Assembly: GCA_049794535.1 (NCBI GenBank) | Contig: JBARCX010000285.1 | Location: 1-26,772 of the forward strand | Direction of reading: 5' to 3' | DNA length: 26,772 nt | DNA from: JBARCX01 sp049794535 | Lineage (GTDB): Bacteria; Pseudomonadota; Gammaproteobacteria; Xanthomonadales; Rhodanobacteraceae | In this document: one piece after another, positions 25,724 to 26,772 of the stretch | Position numbering within the stretch: the stretch's first letter is position 1 | Layout of the letters: each line of letters opens with the position of its first letter | Made by a program: the position numbers and the translations under genes | The notes under the pieces: generated by a model | The model's database searches: none | What the model was told of the DNA's origin: nothing | Seen by the model: only the letters and a program-made list of their open reading frames with translations

Positions 25724-26046
25724 GCGTGCGAAGCCCCGACGACATCGGCCGCCATGCGTGAGAGTTCACCGGCGGATTTCAGATCCTCGACGATGTCACA
25801 GCCGCCGATCAGCTCGCCCTGGATGAATAACTGCGGGAAAGTTGGCCAGTTTGCGTAGTGCGGCAGCGCAGCGCGCACTTCCGGATCGGCCAGCACGTTC
25901 ACCGCATGGAACGTGGCGCCAGCCTCCTTCAACGCCTGAGCGGCGCGACTGGAAAAGCCACACATCGGAAACTGCGGTGTGCCTTTCATGAAAAGCACGA
26001 TGGGATGCTCGGCAAGCACCGCCTTGATTCGCTCGTTAACGTCCAT
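25720..26046 (-). CDS. grxD: Monothiol glutaredoxin, CGFS type
   Basis: This 108-residue cytoplasmic protein binds and transfers [2Fe-2S] clusters with glutathione and BolA-type partners. Marks are the MKGTPQFPMCGFS active site with its single cysteine (Cys29), the NWPTFPQLFI segment and GGCDI. The ATG at 26046 is chosen because it aligns with the N-terminus of E. coli GrxD; the ATGs at 26061 and 26064 are alternatives and none has a good ribosome binding site. It is the first gene of an operon with the SDR and is divergent from sodB, a common grouping of iron and oxidative-stress genes in xanthomonads. Confidence 0.95.
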   Translation of the reverse strand: MDVNERIKAVLAEHPIVLFMKGTPQFPMCGFSSRAAQALKEAGATFHAVNVLADPEVRAALPHYANWPTFPQLFIQGELIGGCDIVEDLKSAGELSRMAADVVGASHA

Positions 26047-26181
26047 AGCTTTAGGTTTCATCATTACAATGCAACAGGATCGGTAGTGTATCAGCCGTGC
26101 ATCGACCATCGTTTGACCGCGTCGATTTCGGCTGCATCAATTAGGTATTTCCCCCTCAGCCAACGCCCAGGAGCCTTAGCC

Positions 26182-26763
26182 ATGGCGATCGAACTCCCCG
26201 CCCTGCCCTACGAAAAGAACGCACTCGAGCCGAACATCTCCGCCGAAACGCTGGAGTTTCACTACGGCAAGCATCATCAGGCGTACGTCACGAACCTCAA
26301 CAACCTGATCAAGGGCACTGAGTTCGAGAACGCCACGCTCGAAGACATCATCAAGAAGTCGTCGGGTGGCGTGTTCAACAACGCCGCACAGATCTGGAAC
26401 CACACCTTCTACTGGCACTCGATGCGAAAGCCGCTCGAGAGCAACGCCCCGACCGGCAAACTGGCCGATGAGATCAGCAAGGCCTTCGGTTCGGTCGAGA
26501 AGTTCAAGGAAGACTTCACCAAGTCGGCCGTCGGCAACTTCGGTTCGGGCTGGACCTGGCTGGTGCAGCGCCCGGATGGTTCGCTGGGCATCGTGAACAC
26601 CTCCAACGCCGACACGCCGATTACCGGCAGCGACAAGCCTCTGTTCACCATCGACGTGTGGGAACACGCTTATTACATCGACTACCGCAACGCGCGTCCG
26701 AAGTACGTGGAATCGTTCTGGAACCTGGTGAACTGGGACTTCGCGGCCAAGAACCTGGCCTGA
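26182..26763 (+). CDS. sodB: Superoxide dismutase, iron type
   Basis: This 193-residue enzyme (same length as E. coli SodB) converts superoxide to hydrogen peroxide and oxygen in the cytoplasm. Metal ligands are His27 (EFHYGKHH), His74 (WNHTFYW), Asp158 and His162 (DVWEHAYY). Gln70 in NNAAQIWNH and the AQ-x-WNH-TFYW pattern indicate the iron rather than the manganese form. The start at 26182 has AGGAG 8 bases upstream. It is divergent from grxD with 135 bases between. I see no clear Fur box in that gap. The gene ends just inside the window. Confidence 0.97.
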   Translation: MAIELPALPYEKNALEPNISAETLEFHYGKHHQAYVTNLNNLIKGTEFENATLEDIIKKSSGGVFNNAAQIWNHTFYWHSMRKPLESNAPTGKLADEISKAFGSVEKFKEDFTKSAVGNFGSGWTWLVQRPDGSLGIVNTSNADTPITGSDKPLFTIDVWEHAYYIDYRNARPKYVESFWNLVNWDFAAKNLA

Positions 26764-26772
26764 AAAACAGAG

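Noticed and set aside
25858..26181. Longer plus-strand start for superoxide dismutase (about 108 extra codons)
   Set aside because: The extension is the complement of grxD. The ATG at 26182 has a ribosome binding site and gives the standard 193-residue enzyme.
26047..26181. Fur-type operator between grxD and sodB
   Set aside because: I looked for a 19-base A+T-rich dyad of the Fur type and saw none that was convincing.

Overview
The window looks like chromosomal DNA of a gammaproteobacterium in the Xanthomonadales, most likely Rhodanobacteraceae (Dyella, Luteibacter or Rhodanobacter type). The reasons are moderately high G+C, two large TonB-dependent receptors including one Oar-like protein, a two-component hybrid kinase with a periplasmic propeller, and the order sodB / grxD / SDR / marC. 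This placement is an inference from gene content. There is no CRISPR array, integrase, transposase or rRNA.

Layout. 1-191 holds no visible gene. 192-3794 (-) is a propeller-type hybrid histidine kinase. 3932-8658 (+) is a run of five genes: a membrane-anchored DUF697 GTPase, YceI, cytochrome b561, YceI, and a second soluble DUF697 GTPase. The last three junctions are tight or overlapping. 8630-8878 (-) is a small glutaredoxin-like protein whose end overlaps the second GTPase. 8975-10357 (+) is an iron-sulfur L-serine dehydratase, closed by a hairpin. 10468-11821 is an A+T-richer stretch with an acyltransferase-3 membrane protein. 11822-13327 (-) is a diguanylate cyclase. 13567-13971 (+) is a small secreted Tyr/Gly/Pro-rich protein that faces tRNA-Asn(GTT) (-) across a strong bidirectional terminator. 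14249-15649 (-) is the nucleotide nucleosidase PpnN. 15796-21848 (-) holds two tandem TonB-dependent receptors, each with its own terminator.

21849-22446 is the most information-rich non-coding stretch. On the minus strand it shows, in order, an extended -10 box, a 5' hairpin, a LacI-type operator and a strong intrinsic terminator, all upstream of the 824-residue receptor. This could be a regulated leader or a free small RNA. 22447-26046 (-) is a co-directional series: a fused PlsC/GNAT acyltransferase resembling the ornithine-lipid synthase OlsF, MarC, a YciK-like SDR, and the monothiol glutaredoxin GrxD. SDR and grxD overlap by 4 bases. 26182-26763 (+) is iron superoxide dismutase SodB.

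Functional themes are envelope uptake and signalling (receptors, propeller kinase, GGDEF, acyltransferases) and redox or iron-sulfur homeostasis (YceI/b561, GrxD, SodB, glutaredoxin-like protein, Fe-S serine dehydratase). The observations most worth a second look are the receptor leader at 22061-22187 and the pair of paralogous DUF697 GTPases enclosing a YceI/b561 module.
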